A DNA stretch of 27,132 nucleotides from Tychonema litorale BBK16. Its GTDB lineage: Bacteria; Cyanobacteriota; Cyanobacteriia; Cyanobacteriales; Microcoleaceae. The position numbers and the translations under genes were made by a program. Shown in pieces: positions 7,114-13,433 of the stretch. Position 1 is the first letter of the stretch, and each line of letters begins with the position of its first letter. The stretch is taken from positions 46,184 to 73,315 of the forward strand of contig NZ_JAKJHX010000007.1 in NCBI RefSeq assembly GCF_021648855.1, given 5' to 3'. The notes under the pieces were generated by a model, which was not told where the DNA came from, made no database searches, and saw only the letters and a program-made list of their open reading frames with translations.

Positions 7114-7629
7114 ATGATATATCTCTATCAAAATCAACGCTATTTACGACAAAATAAATGTTATGATGCCTCCGATGGCTTTACTCTAATTGAATTATTA
7201 GTTGTGATAATGATTATTGGGATTTTATCGGCGATCGCCCTCCCAGCATTCCTCAACCAAGTCAACAAGGCTAAAGAAGTGGAAGCTATACGAACTACCA
7301 AATATCTGAGCGATCGCCAATCGGAGCGATTCGGTCAAGAATTAAATTTTACCAACAATTTGAATCAGCTTGAATTCAATTTGCCGAGGGAGACAGAAAA
7401 CTATTGTTATCAGGTTTTGGCTGATAATAAGTCTTTAAATGGAGCGATTCATGTTGGTTTATCGAAAAAACCCGGATTAAAATCCTATGCGAGTGTGGTG
7501 TACTTTCAAAATGGGCAAATCCAGCCATGTTCACCCGTCCCGATTCAGGTTAGCTGTCCTGCATCATCTTTTGAAGTTTTTCTATTAATTGCTGATGTTG
7601 TTTCTAATTCCAAAAAGTATTGTCCTTAG
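7114..7629 (+). CDS. Type IV pilin-like protein (G/H family)
   Basis: The 171-residue frame from ATG 7114 has a class III signal: a 22-residue leader ending in Gly, then FTLIELLVVIMIIGILSAIA, the hydrophobic N-terminal helix with the conserved Glu at position +5. Prepilin peptidase would cut after the Gly and N-methylate the Phe. The globular part has cysteines in the spacing of C-terminal pilin disulfide loops (QPCSPVPIQVSCP). It matches the cyanobacterial type IV pilin-like G/H group, which includes major and minor pilins. It starts 23 bases after the CHAT stop codon, so it may be read from the same transcript. A TTG start at 7063 would overlap the CHAT gene and lengthen the leader, and is less likely. 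It could be a minor pilin or pseudopilin rather than the main fibre subunit. Confidence 0.85.
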   Translation: MIYLYQNQRYLRQNKCYDASDGFTLIELLVVIMIIGILSAIALPAFLNQVNKAKEVEAIRTTKYLSDRQSERFGQELNFTNNLNQLEFNLPRETENYCYQVLADNKSLNGAIHVGLSKKPGLKSYASVVYFQNGQIQPCSPVPIQVSCPASSFEVFLLIADVVSNSKKYCP

Positions 7630-7877
7630 TTTAGTTGAAAAGTTGACCGATATATATTAGTTTTTGTTTGATTTTCAGTTAAATACTATACCATAGCTGA
7701 ATCCTGATTTGAGCGTTCATCGCGATCGCCAGTTTACACTATTTTTGGTGATGATTGGTTACGGAAGAGCGATCGCAATTAACGCATTTTCGCGGATGCG
7801 ATCGGGTTACGGATCTGTCATAAACTTGGTCTTGTACCGAGCACCACCAAAATAGTAGAATAGCAATTTAGTGGGTT

Positions 7878-9353
7878 TTATTTGTGTCTAATTAGCTCGT
7901 AAATTTCCACATAATCTTTAGCTGGATATTTCCACGAATTGTCACAATTCATGCCTTGAACCATGAGTTTTTCAAACTGATCTGGATAGTCATACCATAA
8001 TCCGAGCGCCCGATCGATCGCCGATTCTAGAGCATAGTAGTCGCTTTGGTAAAACATATAGCCATTTCGTTCTTCTGCAACGTGGCTGGTATCATAATCG
8101 CGATCGAACACCGTATTCACCAAACCACCAACTCCACGTACTACAGGCACTGTCCCATACCTCAACCCGATCATCTGAGTCAGCCCGCAGGGTTCGTAGT
8201 TGCTGGGAACCAAAATTAAGTCTGAACCTGCATAAATTAGGTGCGATAATTCCTCATTAAAACCTAGTTCCAAATGGCAGTCAGGATTGTCATTTAAAAC
8301 CCGTTTTTCGTGCTGAAAATGAGCATTAATTCCGGCTTCAGTAGCTGAACCCAAAAGCACGAATTGTGCACCTTTATTTAGGGAGTAATAAATTGCATGG
8401 TGTAGGAGGTGAACGCCTTTTTGGTCGTCTAAACGACCGATGAATGCAATAATTGGTTTGTCGGCATCCCGCAGAAAAAGCCGATCGCGCAAAGCCTGTT
8501 TAGTTTTCGCTTTTCCTGCCAAATCTTCCTGAGTGTAGCGATCGGGGATATAGCGATCGGTTTCGGGATTCCACACATCGTAATCGATACCATTGAGCAC
8601 CCCGCGAAATTTGTCTTGGTACAAATGCAAAGTATGGCCCAACCCGTAGCCAAACTGACCCAGATGAGCTTCCCAAGCGTGGTGTGGCGAAACTGTGGTG
8701 ACAAAGTTCGAGTAAACAATGCCGCCTTTCATAAAGTTGATGGCAAAAGGGTTAAAGTTATCTTGGAGGCGATCGTACTGAAAGTAATAATCCTCTCGAT
8801 TCAAACCAGTTGCTTGCAGAACTTCGCTACCGCCCATGCCTTGATGTTTGAAATTGTGAATGGTATAGCAGACTCGCTGATATTCCATCCAATTATATTT
8901 GTAAATTTCAAACAACATGACAGGAATTAAACCTGTTTGCCAGTCGTGACAGTGGATAATATCGGGCCGCTTGTTAGTTCTCAGTAAAAATTCTAAAGCG
9001 GCTTTGCTGAAAAATGCAAACCGCATATTGTCGTCATTGCAGCCATAATAGCAACCACGATTGAAGAAGTTGTCTTGAGAGTGGGGCTCGATGAAGAAAC
9101 ACAATTGCCCGTGAACCCAGCCACAGAAAACTGTACAGGGAATTTCGCCATCGTACCAGGGCACAAGTAAATTCTCATAGGCAACATGAAGTCCCCAAAT
9201 GTGGTCGTATCTCATGCAGTCGTACTTGGGTAGGATAATCTCGATCGCATGACCGGAATTTTCTAACTGCCGACTCAAACCGTAAACTACGTCGCCCAAG
9301 CCTCCTGCTTTGATGACGGGGGCGCATTCAGAGGCAATTTGTACGATGTACAT
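7878..9353 (-). CDS. glgA: Glycogen synthase, GT5 family
   Basis: This 491-residue protein transfers glucose from ADP-glucose to the non-reducing end of alpha-1,4-glucan, making the cell's glycogen store. The N-terminal KAGGLGD motif (K15-D21) binds ADP-glucose. The first Rossmann domain carries HCHDWQTG and TIHNFKHQG. The second carries FIGRLDDQKG and PSNYEPCGLTQMIGLRYG, which holds the catalytic glutamate of retaining GT-B enzymes. Length and motifs match full-length cyanobacterial GlgA throughout. Many cyanobacteria have two isoforms; I cannot tell from this window which one it is. An AGGAG site at 9366-9370 lies 12 bases before the ATG. The gene converges on the pilin-like gene with a 248-base gap that shows no clear terminator. 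No other glycogen gene is adjacent. Confidence 0.96.
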   Translation of the reverse strand: MYIVQIASECAPVIKAGGLGDVVYGLSRQLENSGHAIEIILPKYDCMRYDHIWGLHVAYENLLVPWYDGEIPCTVFCGWVHGQLCFFIEPHSQDNFFNRGCYYGCNDDNMRFAFFSKAALEFLLRTNKRPDIIHCHDWQTGLIPVMLFEIYKYNWMEYQRVCYTIHNFKHQGMGGSEVLQATGLNREDYYFQYDRLQDNFNPFAINFMKGGIVYSNFVTTVSPHHAWEAHLGQFGYGLGHTLHLYQDKFRGVLNGIDYDVWNPETDRYIPDRYTQEDLAGKAKTKQALRDRLFLRDADKPIIAFIGRLDDQKGVHLLHHAIYYSLNKGAQFVLLGSATEAGINAHFQHEKRVLNDNPDCHLELGFNEELSHLIYAGSDLILVPSNYEPCGLTQMIGLRYGTVPVVRGVGGLVNTVFDRDYDTSHVAEERNGYMFYQSDYYALESAIDRALGLWYDYPDQFEKLMVQGMNCDNSWKYPAKDYVEIYELIRHK

Positions 9354-9616
9354 TTTTTCTGCTAACTCCTATCTTAATCAAAAAATATTTTGTTAATTTG
9401 ACAAATTATATGGTTTTTCGGTGAATAAGTAAGTCTGCCATTGGAAATAAAAAGCCATCCCGTTTATCATTTGGCGGTTGAAACCGCTTAACAGTCAAAC
9501 AAAGTTCACTCCAAGACTAAGAATTGAAGATGTATTTAAGCCGGATTGACAACAGACAACAGTCAACCCTTCGACTCCGCTCAGGGCACCGCAGTCAACA
9601 CTCAAGACTTAACAGA
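9354..9616. other. Intergenic region between glgA and lpxD
   Basis: The 263 bases hold the glgA ribosome binding site and, at about 9546-9606, a low-complexity stretch of GACAACAG-type repeats with a CTTCGACTCCGCTCAGGGCA core typical of dispersed cyanobacterial spacer repeats. I see no gene here. Confidence 0.5.
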
Positions 9617-10657
9617 CTACCGATCGAGCTTACGCTGAATTTGCCTCAAAGATTGGTACATTTCTGGCAAACGGTTGTAGACGGCTGCGGCTTTCAGAAA
9701 TAGCTTGTGGGGAATTGCTGGGACACCTGTCACGATCGCACCTGCTGCTACATCACTGTGAATTCCGGCTTTAGCAGTTGCGATCGCACCATCCCCAATT
9801 TTAGCTTGATTAGCAATCCCAACTTGACCAGCCAAAATTACATTGTTACCAATTTTGACCCCGCCAGCCATGCCAACATGAGCCGCAAAAGCGCAATTTT
9901 TCCCAACTTGACAGCCGTGGCCTACGTGTACTAAATTGTCAATCTTGGTATTTTGACCAATGCGGGTTTCTCCAACAGCGGGTCGATCGATGGTGCTATT
10001 GCAACCTACCTCAACGCCGTCTTCTAAAACAGTGCAGCCAGACTGCTCCATTTTGACCCAGCCTGTCGCTGTCGGCACGAACCCAAAACCTTCGCTCCCG
10101 ATCGCCGCACCACTGTGAATCACGCAATTTGCCCCGATGCGAGTACGTTCGTGAATCACACAGTTAGCGTGTAAAACAGTGCCTTCGCCTATTTCTACAT
10201 CTGGGTAAATTACCACATTTGGGTGAATAGAAACATTGCTGCCAATTTTGACTCCTGGTTGAATCACGACGTTGGGGCCGATATAGACATTTTCACAAAT
10301 TTGTGCTGTGGGGTGAATGGTGGCTGAGGGGTGAATTTCTGAGGTTGGGCGAAATGGTTGATAAAAAAGGGCGATCGTTTGAGCAAACAGCAGTCGCGGA
10401 TCGGGTGCGGCTATCCAAGCTATGTGGCGATCGTCGCACATAGCCTGGAGGCTTTCATCTAAGGGGAGAATTAAGGCAGAAGCATTTGTCGATGTTGTAT
10501 GAGAGGCAAATTTCGCACCTTCTATATAGCTGATTTTGTCCGATGCGGCTTCATCAACTGGGGCTACGCCAGTAATTTCTGGATCCTCCGCAACCGATGC
10601 TGTGAGACTCCGACTGGTGGCTAAATTCAGTTTTTGTACTATTTCGCTAAATTTCAT
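9617..10657 (-). CDS. lpxD: UDP-3-O-acylglucosamine N-acyltransferase
   Basis: This 346-residue enzyme of lipid A biosynthesis adds the N-linked acyl chain to UDP-3-O-acyl-glucosamine. Residues 1-100 form the uridine-binding LpxD N-domain. Residues about 105-320 are a left-handed beta-helix of hexapeptide repeats (IHPTAQI, IGPNVVI, IGSNVSI and so on). The conserved GSEGFGFVP loop and NLVHVGHGCQVG, with the catalytic histidine, are present. The C-terminal helix (FLKAAAVYNRLPEMYQSLRQ) matches LpxD trimers. Length is usual for the family. In many bacteria lpxD lies with fabZ and lpxA; here it stands alone. A heptanucleotide repeat array begins about 34 bases upstream of its ATG (10691-10725), inside the likely promoter or 5' untranslated region. 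Confidence 0.95.
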   Translation of the reverse strand: MKFSEIVQKLNLATSRSLTASVAEDPEITGVAPVDEAASDKISYIEGAKFASHTTSTNASALILPLDESLQAMCDDRHIAWIAAPDPRLLFAQTIALFYQPFRPTSEIHPSATIHPTAQICENVYIGPNVVIQPGVKIGSNVSIHPNVVIYPDVEIGEGTVLHANCVIHERTRIGANCVIHSGAAIGSEGFGFVPTATGWVKMEQSGCTVLEDGVEVGCNSTIDRPAVGETRIGQNTKIDNLVHVGHGCQVGKNCAFAAHVGMAGGVKIGNNVILAGQVGIANQAKIGDGAIATAKAGIHSDVAAGAIVTGVPAIPHKLFLKAAAVYNRLPEMYQSLRQIQRKLDR

Positions 10658-10690
10658 CTATAAAAATTTGTGGTTAACAGGGATTTATAG

Positions 10691-10725
10691 CAGAAGGAAG
10701 AAGGAAGAAGGAAGAAGGAAGAAGG
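10691..10725. repeat. Heptanucleotide tandem repeat (AAGAAGG)n
   Basis: About five head-to-tail copies of the 7-base unit AAGAAGG occur just upstream of lpxD. Short tandem heptanucleotide repeats (STRR) are characteristic of filamentous cyanobacteria. Confidence 0.95.
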
Positions 10726-10871
10726 GAAATGCAGTTATACCAACATTTTCAGCTTTCCAGAATGTCCTAAGCCTCTTGGCGATTGCTATACCACTGTTAA
10801 AATTACCAGGTTTGGAGCACTGTCTGAGCTGTTGGTATTGAAAAAAACAGTCCTGGATGTACTCGGACAAA

Positions 10872-10936
10872 AGAAACCGGGTTTTTTATGTAATCTGTGG
10901 GCTGCAACGAAGTATTTTCATAAAAACCCGGTTTCT
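10872..10936. repeat. AGAAACCGGGTTT palindromic repeat element
   Basis: AGAAACCGGGTTTTT starts at 10872 and its reverse complement AAAAACCCGGTTTCT ends at 10936, with about 35 bases between. It belongs to the same family as 867-930 and the pair at 26025-26192. GCGTCC follows near 10945, echoing the GCGTAA within the 26-kb copies. Confidence 0.8.
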
Positions 10937-11003
10937 GGGGCCCATGCGTCCAGGACTACACAATAGACCCATCTTCTGTCATTCCGGGGAAATAAAAATA
11001 AAT

Positions 11004-11082
11004 GTAGGTTGGGTTGAACAGAGTGAAACCCAACAATCACAAGATTTTTAGCTGTTGGGTTTCTTGACTCAACCCAACCTAC
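11004..11082. repeat. Nested inverted repeat (TAGGTTGGGTTGA family)
   Basis: Outer arms GTAGGTTGGGTTGA (11004-11017) and TCAACCCAACCTAC (11069-11082) are perfect complements. Inside them, GAAACCCAACA (11025-11035) pairs perfectly with TGTTGGGTTTC (11053-11063). The unit can form a cruciform or a folded RNA and looks like a small non-autonomous element. Confidence 0.85.
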
Positions 11083-11103
11083 GACGGGACTCTACACAAT
11101 AGG

Positions 11104-11138
11104 TAGAGCCCCGACTTTTTTGCGAAGTCGGGGCTCTA
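11104..11138. repeat. Perfect 14-bp-stem hairpin after the YkvA gene
   Basis: TAGAGCCCCGACTT (11104-11117) and AAGTCGGGGCTCTA (11125-11138) pair perfectly around a 7-base loop. It lies 20 bases past the stop codon of the minus-strand YkvA gene and may mark the end of its transcript, but there is no U-run on that strand. It may instead be another dispersed palindrome. Confidence 0.7.
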
Positions 11139-11158
11139 ACAAGAATTATTTTTTGCAG

Positions 11159-11473
11159 CTATTGTACGGAAACTGCATCGACGTCAACGGTGCTGGCTTT
11201 AGCTTCAGAAGTCCCGCTGGTGGCTTCGGATGTTGAGGCTGTCTGAGTCTGGCGGGATTTGAAATAGTCGATCGACATTTGGGAAATTTCCGAAATCAGT
11301 AGCACTGCGATCGCCACATCGTCAATTTGTCCAATGACGGGAAGGAAATCGGGCGCAATGTCGATCGGGCTTACCAGATATGCCATAGTTCCCAGAATAA
11401 TCCACCAGCGGTACTTGGGGTTACGGATTGTGTCGCGGTACCAGTTGTAAACAGATTGTATAGAAAAGTTCAT
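11159..11473 (-). CDS. YkvA family (DUF1232) small membrane protein
   Basis: This 104-residue protein has the DUF1232 signature [21 protein letters not shown] (about residues 32-52) within one hydrophobic segment (about 23-45). A second amphipathic stretch follows ([14 protein letters not shown]). The core fits the family: small membrane-associated proteins of unknown function found in many bacteria. The last 30 residues are a Ser/Thr/Ala-rich tail ([18 protein letters not shown]) with no conserved motif. The start at 11473 is the only reasonable one; upstream lies the heptanucleotide array. The immediate neighbours are repeats, so context gives no functional hint. Confidence 0.85.
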   Translation of the reverse strand: MNFSIQSVYNWYRDTIRNPKYRWWIILGTMAYLVSPIDIAPDFLPVIGQIDDVAIAVLLISEISQMSIDYFKSRQTQTASTSEATSGTSEAKASTVDVDAVSVQ

Positions 11474-11575
11474 GGGGTTGTCCTCTACTTATATTTTCAA
11501 TCTTGACCGATTCTCTCTCAAAACGCTTGTGGAGATATCCCCCCTAGGGTTGGGAAGAGAATTCTACCTGGGAGT

Positions 11576-11658
11576 ATTGGGAATTGGGGATTGGGCATTG
11601 GGCATTGGGCATTGGGCATTGGGCATTGGGAATTGGGCATTGGGCATTGGGCATTGGG
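11576..11658. repeat. Heptanucleotide tandem repeat (ATTGGGC/ATTGGGA)n
   Basis: About 12 head-to-tail 7-base units, mostly ATTGGGC with some ATTGGGA, form this array upstream of the YkvA gene. The right half (from 11613) is repeated at 12065-12110 as part of the 452-bp tandem duplication. Confidence 0.95.
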
Positions 11659-11763
11659 ATTATTAATATTACTCAAGTTGACACCTATGGGCACTGCCGT
11701 CTCCTCCATCTCTACTACAGTTAATCTGACGTAGGGAAACGGCACTGCCGTGTCCTCTATATC

Positions 11764-12064
11764 CTAAATTGTAATTTCATCCAAAGATGCGATCGCCACA
11801 TCAGCCTTTTCCAAATGACTAACCTTAGCATTTCCCCAACAAATCCCGATACAGCCCGCCGCGCCAGCATCTCTACCCATCTGAATATCACCCGCCGAAT
11901 CTCCCACCATCAAAGTTGCTGCGGGATCTACTCCAAGTCTCTCACAAGCTAACAAAAATAGTCTCGGATCAGGTTTGTTGAGATGAACCGAATCGACACC
12001 CATTTCTAACTGAATGTAATCGCTTAATTGGTAAGTTTTGACAAACTTTTCCACTGCTTCCGTT
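11764..12064 (-). pseudogene. Duplicated 3' fragment of the HAD phosphatase gene
   Basis: This is the extra copy of the C-terminal 99 codons of the HAD gene at 12216-12950, left by the 452-bp tandem duplication. It keeps the KPDPRLF (motif III lysine) and GDSAGDIQMG (motif IV) segments but lacks the N-terminal DxD nucleophile and the cap domain, so it cannot be an active phosphatase. The frame stays open into the neighbouring heptanucleotide array, where an ATG at 12099 would give [12 protein letters not shown] from the repeat units ahead of the HAD sequence. That 111-residue product is possible but probably meaningless. The coding part differs from the parent by one base (11890). Confidence 0.85.
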
Positions 12065-12110
12065 TGGGCATTGGGCATTGGGAATTGGGCATTGGGCATT
12101 GGGAATTGGG
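12064..12110. repeat. Heptanucleotide tandem repeat, second array
   Basis: About 6.5 units of ATTGGGC/ATTGGGA mark the junction between the two 452-bp copies. Read on the minus strand they encode repeated PNAQ/FPM residues. Confidence 0.93.
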
Positions 12111-12215
12111 ATTATTAATATTACTCAAGTTGACACCTATGGGCACTGCCGTCTCCTCCATCTCTACTACAGTTAATCTGACGTAGGGAAACGGCACTGC
12201 CGTGTCCTCTATATC

Positions 12216-12950
12216 CTAAATTGTAATTTCATCCAAAGATGCGATCGCCACATCAGCCTTTTCCAAATGACTAACCTTAGCATTTCCCCAACAAATCCCG
12301 ATACAGCCCGCCGCGCCAGCATCTCTACCCATCTGAATATCCCCCGCCGAATCTCCCACCATCAAAGTTGCTGCGGGATCTACTCCAAGTCTCTCACAAG
12401 CTAACAAAAATAGTCTCGGATCAGGTTTGTTGAGATGAACCGAATCGACACCCATTTCTAACTGAATGTAATCGCTTAATTGGTAAGTTTTGACAAACTT
12501 TTCCACTGCTTCCGTTGTCGCAGCAGAAAGAATTCCTAGTTTCAAACCCGCGTCTGAGAGAGATTTCAGCACTTCCAAACTGCCAACAAACAAAGGGGAA
12601 GGTGGACTATTTTTCAACATTTGGTCGGCTTCATCAAAAGCACGTTGGGCAATTCCTAAAGATTCTATCCATCCTCTGCCAGTTTCGGCGATGTATCCTG
12701 CCGCCACAATTTCGTTTTCCCGGCGGCTACCGACTGCTAGCAAGCCCGTGGGGTCAATTTTACCAGTTTCGATGCCGAAAGCCATTTGTAATGGCTCTCC
12801 AACGCCGGGAATTTGAGCGTCTGCGAGGCGCGAGCGCTTCATCCCTAAATGTCTCAAAAATTCTTGAGAATCCTCTAGAGTGCCGTCTTTGTCAAAGATT
12901 ACGGCTTGAATATTGGAGAAGGTAATGCCCCGACATTTAATAGTTACCAA
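12216..12950 (-). CDS. HAD superfamily hydrolase, phosphoglycolate phosphatase-like
   Basis: The protein has motif I FDKDGTLEDS (D20 nucleophile and D22 acid/base if it starts at 12950), a helical cap, motif II in GILSAATTE, motif III KPDPRLF and motif IV GDSAGDIQMG. This is the subfamily IA layout of small-molecule phosphatases; the substrate is not evident. The frame is open up to an ATG at 13007 (263 residues), but the extra N-terminus (MCPNCNVVSQ) is read from a dispersed repeat around 13000. A TTG at 12950, giving a 244-residue protein starting VTIKCRGITF after the initiator, places motif I at a usual distance and is preferred. No ribosome binding site decides it. Its 3' half has been duplicated downstream, but this copy is intact. 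Confidence 0.82.
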   Translation of the reverse strand: MVTIKCRGITFSNIQAVIFDKDGTLEDSQEFLRHLGMKRSRLADAQIPGVGEPLQMAFGIETGKIDPTGLLAVGSRRENEIVAAGYIAETGRGWIESLGIAQRAFDEADQMLKNSPPSPLFVGSLEVLKSLSDAGLKLGILSAATTEAVEKFVKTYQLSDYIQLEMGVDSVHLNKPDPRLFLLACERLGVDPAATLMVGDSAGDIQMGRDAGAAGCIGICWGNAKVSHLEKADVAIASLDEITI

Positions 12951-12998
12951 GAATCCGAACTCCCTAATTTTTATATATTGGGACACAACATTACAATT

Positions 12999-13058
12999 AG
13001 GACACAACAGTGTTGTGTCCCTACGAAATTAGATTGTACACGATATTTGTAGGGTCAC
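12999..13058 (+). repeat. 60-bp dispersed repeat with a GTGTTGTGTCC palindrome, copy 1
   Basis: This copy matches 13349-13408 at an exact offset of 350 bases with about four mismatches. Each copy carries a perfect palindrome with arms GGACACAACA and TGTTGTGTCC around a single G, followed by a shared GATTGTACACGATAT segment. Confidence 0.88.
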
Positions 13059-13122
13059 GGCATTGCCCATAGGTGTCAACTTAAGCCTGAAAGCCTTGAT
13101 AAATCTAGTTTTTACCTGAGTC

Positions 13123-13207
13123 TAGATCCCCCTAAATCCCCCTTAAGAAGGGGGACTTTGAGAAGACTCCTGTCCCCCCCTTCTTAAGGGGGGTTAGGGG
13201 GGATCTA
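13123..13207. repeat. MITE-like palindrome of C/G runs
   Basis: The 85-bp unit has terminal inverted repeats, TAGATCCCCCTAAATCCCCC on the left and its near complement ending GGGGGGATCTA on the right. Internal CTTAAGAAGGGGGAC / GTCCCCCCCTTCTTAAG arms also pair. Elements of this sequence type are common in filamentous cyanobacteria and behave like non-autonomous mobile palindromes (family knowledge from memory). Confidence 0.85.
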
Positions 13208-13348
13208 AGTTTAATCGTCAGACAGTAGACTGGTAATACATTTAACGTTAAGTTGACACCAATGGGCATTGCCGTGTCCGGCGCAACCATACAAAATTAG
13301 GACACAAGATTATTAGGACACAATATTAATTAGGACACAATATTAATC

Positions 13349-13408
13349 AGGACACAACAGTGTTGTGTCCCTACAAAATTGGATTGTACACGATATCTGT
13401 AGGGCCAC
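13349..13408 (+). repeat. 60-bp dispersed repeat with a GTGTTGTGTCC palindrome, copy 2
   Basis: This is the second copy of the repeat at 12999-13058, in direct orientation. It ends about 25 bases from the stop codon of the kinase gene at 13434. Confidence 0.88.
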
Positions 13409-13433
13409 TCCAAGAGCCGTGTCCGACAGAAGA

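Larger units (their letters stand above)
10658..11158. other. Repeat-filled intergenic region between lpxD and the YkvA gene
   Basis: These 501 bases contain no convincing gene. They hold a heptanucleotide array (10691-10725), an AGAAACCGGGTTT palindrome (10872-10936), a nested palindrome (11004-11082) and a 14-bp-stem hairpin (11104-11138). The rest, about 10726-10870, is unassigned. Short frames in this stretch are repeat-derived. Confidence 0.75.
11613..12516. repeat. 452-bp direct tandem duplication covering the 3' half of the HAD gene
   Basis: Bases 11613-12064 and 12065-12516 are the same 452-bp unit, head to tail. Reading through both I find two mismatches (11652 C versus 12104 A, and 11890 A versus 12342 C). 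Each unit contains a heptanucleotide array, a short intergenic stretch with the GGCACTGCCGT repeat, and the last 301 coding-strand bases of the HAD gene. The left breakpoint lies in the heptanucleotide array and the right breakpoint inside the HAD gene. The very high identity indicates a recent event. Confidence 0.93.
12951..13433. other. Repeat-filled intergenic region upstream of the HAD gene
   Basis: These 483 bases contain a 60-bp repeat in two copies (12999-13058 and 13349-13408), a MITE-like palindrome (13123-13207), TTGACACC(A/T)ATGGGCATTG-type repeats near 13050-13078 (inverted) and 13251-13278, and an imperfect tandem run of TTAGGACACAA units (about 13297-13350). I see no gene. The HAD promoter must lie in this mosaic, and the transcript of the large kinase gene probably starts elsewhere because that gene reads toward this region. 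Confidence 0.75.

Noticed and set aside
7630..7877. A terminator between the pilin-like gene and glgA
   Set aside because: I found only a loose long-range match (CTATTTTTGGTGATG with CACCACCAAAATAG) and no compact stem with a U-run.
11576..12110. Possible CRISPR array in the ATTGGGC region
   Set aside because: The units are 7 bases long, contiguous, and lack spacers. They are heptanucleotide tandem repeats.
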